From positions 34,830,335-34,894,334 of the forward strand of contig NC_088788.1 in NCBI RefSeq assembly GCF_949628265.1: DNA of 64,000 nt, written 5' to 3'. Shown piece after piece: positions 11,718 through 22,759 of the stretch (positions within the stretch are counted from its first letter, which is position 1; each line of letters starts with the position of its first letter). Below the pieces are notes generated by a model that saw only the letters and a list, made by a program, of their open reading frames with translations, was not told the DNA's origin and ran no database searches. Made by a program: the position numbers and the translations under genes. The DNA is from Cloeon dipterum. Lineage: Eukaryota > Arthropoda > Insecta > Ephemeroptera > Baetidae.

Positions 11718-11723
11718 AATAAA
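11718..11723 (+). terminator. Polyadenylation signal of NDUFB7
   Basis: AATAAA lies 105 bases after the stop codon and is the first canonical signal downstream. Confidence 0.65.
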
Positions 11724-11802
11724 ACAAAATGTCTCATTGTTATCAGTTAAAGGAAAGTAGAACGTTTTCAATGATACACTTCAAAGCTATAGGTTTAAGC
11801 TC

Positions 11803-12665
11803 TTTATTTGCTGATTAAGTATTCCTTTACATACAATGTGGGCAATTTTTACGGAAATTTTCTGCCTTAAAGTGCACCATTCGGCAGTTTTGTAGCCTGT
11901 CCAGCAGCTCGTGCATTTTCTGGGCTATCTACACACTTATGAAATGAGCAAATTATCAGTTTTCCCTTAAACACATGAGTAAAGTGGCGTGCACACCAAA
12001 GTTTACGAAAAATCTGCACTGCAGACAAATGAATTTTGGATTTGCCGTGCACGGCCAATATTATATGCAAAAGTTTTAAAACAAAATCCTGAATATAATC
12101 CCGTGCTTTTGAGCCTGAAAGCAGTGCTTTCAGGTCCAAGCAGGTGCGCTTAATCCTTAATACTAAATTTGAACAAGATCTGTGTATAAAACTCTTAAAC
12201 TAGTTCAAAGTCGCAAATTATTTTTAAAATTAAAATAAGGGCTCAATTCCTCGTTGGGGCAAGAGGCGACCTGCCTGCTGCTGGCTTTTCTGGCTCGCGC
12301 AGGAGCCTAAAATGCAATGATGAAGTGTTCCAAGCGACAATGGAGGGTTGTGAGAATAAAAGTCTTACTCCACCGGGGGGAAGACTTGCGCTCGCGCGTG
12401 TGTATAAATTAAAAGTAATAAAGGGAGGTTTGAATCACAAACACTGGCACTTGACGCAAGTATTCTCGGCGCGGCCCGAGAAAATTAAGTAAGAGCCGCG
12501 GCCGGCCGCTCGTGCCATAGGTATAATTACAGCGCGTAATGAGGGTGGAAAAATGTGAAAATATGTACACGGGAGGGAGGGGGGGCGAGGGCGGAGGCGT
12601 TGTATGTGCATATATTTTGCTATCACGAGGCGCGGCGGGGGCGGAGGAGGGGGCGGCGCGCAGGC
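11803..12665 (-). other. Probable 3' UTR of ELOVL-A, convergent with NDUFB7
   Basis: No open frame of interest occurs here. The first clear minus-strand AATAAA after the ELOVL-A stop lies near 11803-11810, which would give a 3' UTR of about 860 bases ending some 80-90 bases from the NDUFB7 poly(A) signal. The two genes would then converge almost tail to tail. This is inferred from signals only. Confidence 0.4.
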
Positions 12666-15600
12666 TCACTGAGTCTTGGTCTTGGGGGTTGGGCCCTCGG
12701 CCGCCGGGGTGAGCAGCGGGGCCAGTTGCAGGGTGGGTGCGTTGTGGCCGCCCTTGAGGCTGCTGTCCAGGCCGCCGCTGCCCTTGCGGCTCTTGTCGCG
12801 GCGGTACGCCTTGATGTAGAAGTCGAGGAAGAGGCCGAAGAAGATGCAAGAGTGCACCACCAGGAAGGCCGAGATCAGCTTAGGGTAGCTGCAGTCCGAG
12901 AAGAGTGCGTTCGCCGAATGCACGAACACCATCAGGAACTGCACCTGCGGATCAAGCAACGCCCAGCATCAGGTCAGTGTCTCTTATACCTTGGCCGCGG
13001 CCGCCGCGCACCCTGGCCGGTGCTCAAGGCGCGGCTCAGCCCTCCCACGGGCACACGGGGTGCAGTGGGTGGTTTTTATTGTTGTTGTGTCTGCGCTGGA
13101 GACTTTATAGAGTGTTTGGCGAAGTACAAAAAGGCCCCAAACCTCATTGTGCTCCGGATGCGCGTGCAAACTATTTTTTGGTGCCTTAATAGAGTTTTTA
13201 TATCGATTTATAATCGCGGAAAAACATTAAAAGTTAATTTAAACCAATAAAATTGCCAATTATACACCAGTTCGGTAGGCCCTTAGTGTTCAAAGCCGCC
13301 AACAGATGGCGCCACCGTATACTTTGGATTTTAAGGAAATTATAGCTGCGATTTCAGACTCAATCCTGCCACTGTACATTCTTCACTTAAAATGTTTTCT
13401 TTCGACGTGCTGAAAACCAAAATCGGTTAAGCCAAGTGCCGTAGAATCGTGAAAACCACTTTTTTTAAATAAAAAATATTTTCCGACGTTTCTAAGGCGA
13501 ATGGCAGGACTGACTTTTATTTTCAGCACGTCTAAAGAAATAATTCTAGGAGCAGAATGCACAGCAGCAAGTTTGAGTCTGAAATCACAGCGCAAAAGTT
13601 CATTTAAATCGAAAGAAACCACTGGCGCCATCTATTGGTGGATTCAAACACTAATAGAGGGCTTACCCAACAGGTGAGTTAGAGACAGAAACTAAGACTG
13701 CTAGAAAAATCCTCGACGCTGATTGGCTGACGCAACGCACATCTCGAGATCTGCTGACATGCGCGTTGCCTCAGCCAATCAGCGTCAAGGATTCTTCGAG
13801 CAGAATTCTTTTGCTGCTTTCGCTGACTATCATTATCAATTAAATCAGTTTAAATAATTTTTGTGTGTTTCTGCGATTATAAATCGATATACCAACTCGT
13901 AAGCTGCAAACAGTTGGTCGCACGCGCATCGGGAGCAGAAAATAAAATAAAGCAATCTAGGAGAGGTTCTACCGGGAGCAAAAAGACGTTTGGCGACTTT
14001 TTAGACATTGCTTATCTCTCTCTAAGGCCTCTAGTCTGCGCGTTTACGGCCGATGGCAAAGTTTTGTGGGAAAAGAGCAGCCTGCTATATTAATTCAGTT
14101 TGGTTTTAAAACGACTCGCGGGTTCTATTCAACAAACACAGCCAGTTCTCAATTTAAAATTATTATTATTATTATAAATTGATGTGCACTATTTCGATCT
14201 AAAATATGAAACAGCCTTTCAAACATTAAAAAACCTAATTATAATTTCATTAATCATTGCAGAACTTAAGCACCGCGTTACGTAATTAGATTCCAGCTAT
14301 CCGCTCGTGCCGGGGCAAATTGCAATCTATTTTTCGCGCGCCATATGTCGGTGAAGTGATAATTTTTGCCTCTCGCAATCCGCCGTTCTCCCGCTCGCAG
14401 TACCGTGCATGCCGTGCAAAACTCGCAATCGATAATAACGAGCAGATATATAAACACGAGGGTGCCCTGTGAGAGCGAGACGGAGAACCTACACCCCGAA
14501 ATCGGTCGATAATTTAAAGCAACACATTTAAGGCGTCCAAGTGCTTCTGCAGACGACGTGCGCGTGTGCTTAGAGGTTTGATCTTGTCGAATTATACAAC
14601 GTCCGTTGAGGTCTAGACTACCAAATCCAATTGGGAGCAGTACAAGTCCACTATAGCCGATTACGCCGTCCGCACAAGCGGGGATAATGTCGATATTGCA
14701 TGTTTTCTCTGCTACACATAGTGAGTCATTTTTTTAAATCCCATTCAAGACTACGAATAAATAAGGGATACATTTTACCCTTTTTGTACCGTTGTAGTGG
14801 AAAAGGTAATTTTGATAAACTGAGGATAACGAAGGCTTAAAGTAGAATGAGAAAAATCTTTGTACATGCCAACTGCTGTTTTAAGCCTCTAAATGGATTA
14901 CTCATTTCGTAAGACAGGACTGTGTCGCAGGAGGAAAGAGTGTCCTTTAAAATTGCATAAACAAGGAAAATCTCAATTATAGTGGTGAATTAATTTGCTC
15001 GAGCATTTTCCTGCGAACTGACTATGATCCAAAGGTGAAAATTTTTACTCTGACCCAAAATTTGGAGCCAGAAGTAGACTATTTAACAAGACGTATAGAT
15101 CAACGTGCTATTTTTCAGTTCCAGAAAAATCTCTGAATTTCATATTTTTTGGAAAGATCGATCATAATTGCTCCAAATGCACTGAGCGAAAAAAACATGG
15201 CTTTTTTTGTAGAAAGAACAAAAGGAATAAATTTTGTTACCAACTAGATTCTTAAAAACTTATTCTTTGGAAAACTTAAATGATAGCAAAAAAAAGGGAT
15301 TTTATACCAGCTTTTAAAATATGTGCAGTTTTTGCTTTAAAATTAAGTTTTTCTAAAGTTGTGGTGTTCATTTAAAACCGTTATTTAAAATATTGGAACT
15401 TGAAAAATGTCCCATCTCGTCAAAATTTGTTTAAAAAACCAAATTTAATCTAAATTTACCCAAAACATTTGCTGTAATGAAGTTTTAAATCTTCGATCCC
15501 GTGCAACCGTTGCAGTGAAAAGAGAAGCTATTTAAAGTGGAATGCAACGAGTGTATGGACCAATCTGAAAAAAGGCCGCGTGCATTTTGCGGTCAAACGA

Positions 15601-18600
15601 GCGTGTAATACATTCACAATGAGTCGGAATTGCGACACTTGAGCGTTCTTTTTCTGTGATAGAGAATGAATATAAATATAGCTGGAGATATAACTGGTTT
15701 GAAAAGTGCAGCAGCCGCTAGCCGCTAGCCCCACTAGCTATTATTATTATTGAGAGTGAGTGAATGGCGTGAACTTCTAACATTGCACTGCTGAACACAC
15801 AAATAATTAGTAAATGCATCTGTGTGCGCGGTGCAGCGCGGCGCAGCGCGGCGTCGTTTCAAAATCACGCCTTTTACGCTGCAAAACCATGAACCTTTTT
15901 TACTTGGCCGATGTCTCAACTCGCAAACACGCACTTTTCATTAAATCAATCACCGTGACTTGAACGGTAGTGATTCGTCTTGATTTTGTGTCTCAAGTCA
16001 TTTCCCACTGAGGTCAAACAATGTAATGCAACAATATAGCAACAAGTCAATTAAAGAAAAAGTTTTGACCTTTTCGTGAAATGCTATCTGAAAATGAGGA
16101 AAAAACTAAAATTTTCATAAATTGTGTTGTTTAATTTTCTGAAAAAATCGGCTCAAAAGTTTGCATTCTAAATGGTCTCCCTACTGTAAAACCACGATTT
16201 ATTCCCCAATTTAGGGGATGTTTTCTCAAAATTCGCAAACCATTGGATAGATCGCTACGAGAGGGATCGAAATCGAGAAATTTGGCAAAATGTGAAATTT
16301 AACTGTTTCTCTCGGTCCTGATCTAAGAAAAAAATGTCGCTTAATTTCCCAATCTTTCAAAAATGCAAAATTCTCTTAATTATTGGCCTGCAACGCTCTA
16401 CTTAAACATGAATTCACGAAAGTATAAAAAATTATTTTTCCGATTTTACTTCATGTCTTACCAACTGAACAGTGGTGAGGTGCTTCTTCCACCAAATGTA
16501 TTTCTGGTACTGAGGGCCCATTGCAGTCATCATGTAGTAGAAGTACATGACCACATGCACCAAGTTGTTGATCAGGTTTGAGAAGGTTCCATGACCGCCT
16601 GGAAATTGCAACAATTTAGTATGTCTGTCTGTTCAACTCGCTTGCATCTTCAGGGGGGTAATTCTAAACTCGTTTTTAATATGTATTGCGTCATGTGAAC
16701 TTGCATCCGCATCCAACAATAATTATTCGTTATTTTTTGGAGAACCGTTGTTCGCTCTTGGATTGATGCACACGTCATTTTGCGCGTGACGTTATTCACT
16801 TGCAAGTCATTGCTGAAAATTCTAGCTGACGACAGAAAACACAAGCTCATCGTTGCTTTTTCAGCCGGACTCACGGAATTACCCCGCATAAAAGGATTTA
16901 TCCAATCTGCACAATATACTCCGAAAAATCTGTATGAAACGAGCATTTTAATGGTACGTAACAAGCCAATTTACGAGAGTCAGCCTTGGTCATAAAACGG
17001 AAAAGATCAATACGATTAGAAAATTTATTACCTGCGAGGAATCTGACAAGAACCCAAGTCATGATTGGAGTCATCGAGTGGTGGTAAACGTGCAACAACG
17101 AGATTTGGTTGTTCTTTTTGCGCATAACGAAGAAGAGCTGTCAAAGGAGAATTTAATTAATGATCAACGGCTCTGGCGAAATGCAACGAATGATTAGACG
17201 CTTTTCTTACCAATTCCTCAATTTGTACGGTACGCATGCAATTATACAATTGAAAATTATTGCGATTGAAACATGTGTCAGAGAGTAACGTGCTCGGCAT
17301 GCTTTTCAATAAGGTTTGTTTTTAACTTACGGTATCCAGGAATTCGGTTAGTTTGGAAATATAGTACCACCAGCAGAGGTGAGCCATCTGAAACGAAAAC
17401 GCTTTAGTGCAAAACAAGGTTGGGACCCTTTTAACAATGCACTTACCCTCATTGCCACTGGACTGAGACTGTAGTCGACGGGTTGACAAGAGTAGCTGTA
17501 GTCAAATAGCCATCCGCTCATCAAGTGCTGTAAAAAGATCAAAATTGCATGATTTAATGCCTGTTTTCCTCCTTCTCAAAACAAAAGGGAAACTGCAATT
17601 GAGCAATAAAGGTGTTTTAAAGAGGAAAAGTGTGGGCTGTAAATATTTTTGAAAACAAAATTATTCTAAGTGAGGAAACAATTATTTACAAAAATTACTC
17701 TTTTAAAATTTCAGCGCAATTCCAGAAAAATGTTTTCCAAGGCTCTGAAAACAACGCGAGGTGTCTTGGTGCGGCGGAAAAGGAATAAATCATTTATTGC
17801 CTCCAAATTGCCCTGTTTATGGCCTGTTAGCTCAGTAAAATTAGAAGTGCCAAAGTGATTTAGTTCTCTCCGCAGGCCTTCGGCCCTTTTCAATCCCCAC
17901 ATTTTTTGCATTATTTTGCATAAAAAAACAAGAATAGTGGCCCGCGGTGGCACGATTTTCTTAAACACATTGTCGCCGATGGACTTTTATTATCTAAGGG
18001 GCATTTTTTATTCTCTTTATTAAAAAATAAAACACTTATGAGAAGCCTAAACAGCATTTTATAAAGACATTAATTGATACAGATGATGATGTGTTAAACA
18101 AAACCAGTTTTCAGAAAATTAACATCAATCAACTGTCACGGTGTTTAATCTCAAACAGGTTCAATGAGGTGTGCGAATTTTACGAGCCCTCTGGTTGAAA
18201 ATTGAATACCAAGGCTGATGCTCAGCGGAAGGCTTTTGAAAAAATCAAGATTCTTCGTAAATCAGAGGCCAAAACAACGATAAGCTAGATGAGGAATTGC
18301 TTGGACCACTCTTTAATTAGAAAAAGGAAGGTAGAACCCTGAAACTACGAGCACAATAGAAATTAGCGGACGAAAGGCACTCTAGTCTAGCAAAAAAACC
18401 TGAAGACTAAAAAAGGCAACTGAATAGCAAAAGGAGCCGCCGCCTTATATTAAAATTTCGGCCTTTGATTGCGTCTGGCCGTTGGAAGAATCCGGTCTTG
18501 TTTTTGCGCTCGTGATGTCTGCAAGCATTTAACATTGGAGCAGAAAAGCGCCGATTTTGGCGGACGAATTGAAAACAAAAGTGCCACTTTTATTGTCTTG

Positions 18601-21600
18601 TCGTGGCGTACATTGCACGGTGGACTGGCCGGGGGTATATATTTATTTTTTTCTCTATCTCTCTCAATCTCCACGGCCATTTCCGACAAGACGGCTCTGC
18701 TTTGTGTTTTTTGTTCGCCACGCATCGCAATTTGCTAATGGCTTCCGCGCGTAGTAAAATTAGTTTATTAGAAAATGAAATCTACTTTAGACGAAAGCCA
18801 ATTTACTCATGAGCTGGCTGAATAGAGGCTGGACAAAAATGCTCTTCCGCGGCAATTTGGTTGCATAACGAGAATTTTTTCCTGCATCTTCTCGATTCAT
18901 TATTTCCGACCTTCGCGCTTACGCAATTCGGCTGTTGTACCGCGCGAATCGGGCCAAAGCTGCTGACGCACCGGACAATCCACAAATATCTTAAAAACTA
19001 TGACACGATGCAAATTTTGAGGAAAAATGCGCGGCTCTCACGCTTACGCAGGTGAAAAGCGCTTTCACTTTCGCTCGCCAAGTTCAAGATCAGAACACAC
19101 ATACGTCTAATGCGTCCAATGAATCAACAAGAGTTTATGTAACCGACCAGTGGCATTCAAGTACACACGTGCGTTCCTCTTAATCGCGGTTGCTCCCGAG
19201 ACTTTACTGTGATTATGCAACACGCACTGACCGAGAAGCAGACCGTTGATTCAGCGCCGTCCTGATTAACATTGTGTCGTGGTTAATTTGAGTCAATTAG
19301 CTTTCAGCGTAGATATTATTTATTAAGCAACCAAATTAATGTCTACGCGGACTTGAAATCTAAATATTAAATTGTTTCTAATTGTATTGAGATGAACTAG
19401 ATCTCATGAACAAGTTTAAAAATGAATACAGCAGCAATTTTCAAACTCCAACCAATTCTTATAACTTGTATTATAGGGGTGAGATTGAGGGATGATTGAC
19501 TAAATTGAAATAGAGAGATTTTTAATTGTTTGTACACTGAAATAGTTGCGGCAGTTAATTTTAATCTACGAAAAATGCATTTTTTAAATTTTTGACGGGC
19601 TGGAAAAGGGGTTGAAGGATTTGGCCACCTAGAAGAGGTCGCGCGTCGAACAGTTTTTGCAAATCTGATCATTTAAAGCCGAGATTTGGTGAAAAACATG
19701 TTTTTCTTTTGGAAGTTGTGGTAATAAAAAAAACTGAGTCAACTAAATCTTGGATTTTGAGAGTCACATTTACATAAAGTGCATACCGTTTTACTCATCT
19801 TAATGTCCCATGATGCACTGAAGTAGTTTGAAGGTGGTAAACTCTCAATTCCGTTGCGCAGTGAGGTGCAAGTAACAAAAAAATGTAAAAACTCACTTTT
19901 TTTTATTGAGTGAAAAAAGAGGTTTGAACCCTTAAGATGCTTTGAATATCTAGGGGAGGTTTAAACTAGTCTAATGGTGTGCGGTTTTTGCAAATCTGAC
20001 ACTTAGAAGCTGAGATTTGGGCGTGGCAACATTTTTCAAAAACCCGGATATGCACCATTTTGTCCAATTTTGTTTTTATTTTTTTCATTTAAAATTAAGG
20101 CAAAACGCCCTTCCTGATTTTAATTCTCTCTCTCTCTACCAGCTCTTTTCACTGGCAGTAAATCAATTGAGAACGAAGGAGTTTAGAGCAGGAAACACGT
20201 CGTGAGGCAGTAACAAAAGTTGTATTACCATATGTGGTGCACGAGACAAAATTGTGCTTTGACCGTGTAATCTCACTCGAGGTGACTAACAGGCGGTCCA
20301 GTGTCAAATTCGCTCACATGCATCTTCAGGCTGTAACCCTCAGATTGAGGTCCATTGAGATTATTCGGCCTTTACAGTGGCGACTTTGCTTCGTCACTGT
20401 GGCGGATGCGAAAATGCAACAACGCTCGAGACTCGTTGGAGAACAAAACGACGCACAAGAGCGAAAACTTGATTGAATTAAGAGTCAGGAAAGATGGCTA
20501 TCCAGAAAACCAGTCTTGCTTTTTCGCGCACGGTAATTTATGCTCACCTCGTAGAACATGGCTGCACTGTAAATGACCTGAGCAGCGTTGTACACGATTA
20601 GCACCTCTCTGAGCTTGAAAGGCTTTCTGTTGTCCATCAAGGTGGGTCCTAGGATGAGCACCGTGTACAGGTATCCAGCCACCATCAACAGGGTGGGGAA
20701 GGGACTCGACATCAAGGGCCATTTGCTCGTCCTGGGATCTGAAATTCAATCGCGCAAGCACACGTGATTACTAATCATTGTCTTTGAAAAAATAAATCAT
20801 CATAATTTATTGCTGTCTGAGTGTGAAGGACCGCCGCCTATTGTGCCAGCCTGACACTTCATGTAATTAATGAAATGCGTGTCAAACAGGATCCGATCGC
20901 GGCGGGTTAAATTATAGGACTGTTCTTTGTGTAGCGGAACAAAGACGTAATTTTGCGGTTTAAGTTTAATGTTTTTAATAAGCTAAGTGCGCGCTCTTAT
21001 CAGAGCCGGAATTGCCATGAATTCAGTTTTTAAGAAAAGCTTAAGACGCGCTGCTGGTGCGTAAGTTTCATCGATCGTGAGCGGTGAAACGACTTTTTCT
21101 CGTGATATCGGACAATTTAGAAATAAATTATATTTTTCCAAACATCATTACTCAAGTGGGACATCAATAAGGCCAATTAAGAAAAGGTAATGCCATTTTT
21201 TGCGCACCATCAAAACCCCGTCATGAAGACACAAGAGTTTGGCTTAATAAGAATTAACGACCTCTCATATCGTTTTTTGCCAACACGTGCGTCAAAATTA
21301 ACGAATAAAGACGATTCGCTCGGCGAACGCGCTTTGCCACACATGCATTTGTCAGCTTCAAGGTGTTTTTGAACTCGCAATGTGTGTGTTGGTTCGCCGA
21401 GTGGAGAAAATGATTCAGCAGTCTTTGAATTGTAGTTGGCCACTTTTTGTGTGTCCACCCGCGTCAAGGACAGTCAAAGGCAAGAGCAACAGGTGAATGC
21501 ATCTCTCGCTCTAGGATTTAAGTCGCAATCTGCCAAATCACAAATCCTGATTGCCCCTGAAATGACGTCAATCGCAGCGTTTTTCTCGACAAACAGAAAT

Positions 21601-22754
21601 TTTAAGAATTATTAATGATAATTTAGAACGGTCATTACGGAAAGGTCACCGCGCGATTTAGTTTTTTTGCTGTTCGCGAGCGTTCAAAAAGCGTCGTGTA
21701 AATCGCTCGAGCAGTTCGATAGGCATTGAGGCAGATTTTCCGCGCTTGCCGCAATAAGGCATGGATGAGGGATTTCTGTTTGTTTGTCCGACGCTCGCTT
21801 TTGTTGCCATTTGCGTAATTCTACGGCGTTTCGTTCGCTGATCTCTCGTGGTTGCAAGAAAAGACTGTAAATCTGGACACTGTTATTTATTAAAAAAATA
21901 TATAAAGAAGCGAAATGAAGAAATTCTGCAGCATGTGATGAGACAAGAAAAATTCTTTACTCTGTGGATTTTTAGTCAATGTAAACAATTGAAGAGAAAT
22001 AATTTTTCACACATTTTTGAACAGTACAGATGGTTGTTTTGGCCTCATCAGCAGTGTACTCACGCAGTGTAGAATATAGAGATCCTTATTGTTCAATTGT
22101 TAATTTTGAGCCGCATATCCTGGTTATAAATCCACACGAGTAATTTTCACGGTTTAATTGAATTAACAGTTGGAGCAGGCTTACTAATTTAAATAATTCA
22201 GTATTTTTATTGGCCATGTCCATAATCTTTAAACATAAAAAACCTGAATGAAATGTAAAACTAATGCTTCAAACATGTAAATCAAGATACAAGCAATTGG
22301 GATAGTTATACATATTGAGAGATAAAAATTGTAATCGTCAATCATTAAATGATGGTGCTTTAATAATATAGAAATAAAATTTAAAGATCGCGCGCTCTCT
22401 TGATTATGATAGTGAGAACGCCGGCGGCAAGGTTTCGCGATGTTTTTTTAGAAACGCAAAACAACAACCAACGCTGACTTAACAAGCCGGAAATTGTGAA
22501 TTTGGAATCACTAGTGGATTATTTAATCAGAGTAAACACCTCGTTTAGAGGGAATTTCTCTTTTTTGGAGGTCAAAACATTTCCCGCGCAAAGTTTTGAG
22601 TTTGGCTCGTGCAGAGGAAGGGTGACCGTGACAATGGGATAAATATTGAATCGCTTCAAGTCAAATAGAAGAAAAAGAATGCGAAAAACTCACCACTGAT
22701 GGAGTCCCAGTAGTTGAGGCCGTAGTCGATGACTTCCTTCACTATTTGCGCCAT
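12666..22754 (-). CDS. ELOVL-A: very-long-chain fatty-acid elongase (ELO family)
   Basis: Seven coding exons (22694-22754, 20548-20738, 17447-17527, 17331-17387, 17032-17137, 16462-16598, 12666-12944) give 303 residues with all phases matching. The product is predicted to be a multi-pass ER 3-ketoacyl-CoA synthase condensing malonyl-CoA with long acyl-CoA. Family motifs in order: DPRTSKWPLMSSP near 21-33, DNRKPFKL, SCQPVD, KLTEFLDT (123-130), QISLLHVYHH (141-150, the HxxHH box), GGHGTF (166-171), NNLVHVVMYFYY with the second catalytic-site His at 180, YQKYIWWKK, and TTVQLVQF at the last junction. Gln at -5 from the HxxHH box is the type found outside the ELOVL3/6 group. The closest insect type by motif is the ELOVL1/7-like clade. 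A Gly/Pro-rich tail of about 45 residues ends KTKTQ, which fits a KxKxx ER-retrieval signal. The terminal exon is unusually G+C-rich. The last intron (3.5 kb) carries repeats. The start Met was chosen because its exon is 61 nt, exactly as in ELOVL-C. Confidence 0.92.
13270..13673. mobile_element. Long-inverted-repeat MITE-like element
   Basis: The left arm 13271-13313 and the right arm 13624-13672 are imperfect reverse complements; both contain 'agatggcgcc' or its complement and a shared 'ttagtgtt' block. The pairing continues inward: 'gatttcagactcaa' near 13350 matches 'ttgagtctgaaatc' near 13574, and 'cgacgtgctgaaaa' near 13405 matches 'ttttcagcacgtc' near 13520. The whole of about 400 bases could fold as one hairpin. 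It lies in the last ELOVL-A intron. The 82-codon frame inside it is not credible as a gene. Confidence 0.75.
13698..13805. mobile_element. Palindromic foldback element, copy 1
   Basis: The arms 13698-13738 and 13763-13805 are near-perfect reverse complements built on 'gacgctgattggctga', with a loop of about 24 bases. A second copy lies at about 31551-31690 with the same arms and a longer loop. It sits 25 bases from the neighbouring MITE-like element. Confidence 0.75.
14447..14720 (+). promoter_or_regulatory. Possible orphan promoter and first coding exon
   Basis: TATATAAA lies at 14447-14454. About 240 bases downstream, an ATG at 14687 opens MSILHVFSATH and runs into a good donor, cata|gtgagt, at 14720/14721, leaving phase 1. 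No second exon on the plus strand could be paired with it nearby. Phase 1 is compatible with exon 2 of ELOVL-B (44539), but that would need a 30 kb intron across ELOVL-A. It may be a first exon of an unrecognised or non-coding transcript, or chance. Confidence 0.3.
16135..16320 (-). repeat. Dispersed repeat family F, copy 2
   Basis: The blocks 'ggatagatcgctacgaga' and 'gggatcgaaatcgagaaat' are the reverse complement of copy 1 at 80-205. The preceding 'ttttctgaaaaaatcggctc' matches the start of copy 3 near 43330. It lies in the last ELOVL-A intron. Confidence 0.55.
19605..20060 (+). repeat. Dispersed repeat family E, copy 4 (two monomers in tandem)
   Basis: The first unit is at about 19618-19710 ('gtcgaacagtttttgcaaat', 'gagatttggtgaaaaaca'). 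The second is at about 19940-20050 ('atctaggggaggtttaaact', 'gtgtgcggtttttgcaa', 'gagatttgggcgtgg'). The spacer shares 'gcactgaagtagttt' with copy 2. The element lies in the second ELOVL-A intron (17528-20547). Confidence 0.65.
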
Positions 22755-22759
22755 TGCAC

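Noticed and set aside
12555..13250. A 231-codon plus-strand frame across the last ELOVL-A exon
   Set aside because: It is open because the overlapping elongase exon is very G+C-rich. The Ala/Val/Glu-rich translation has no motif, while the minus strand fits the ELO family.
13383..13631. An 82-codon minus-strand frame
   Set aside because: It lies wholly within the hairpin MITE-like element and is explained by it.
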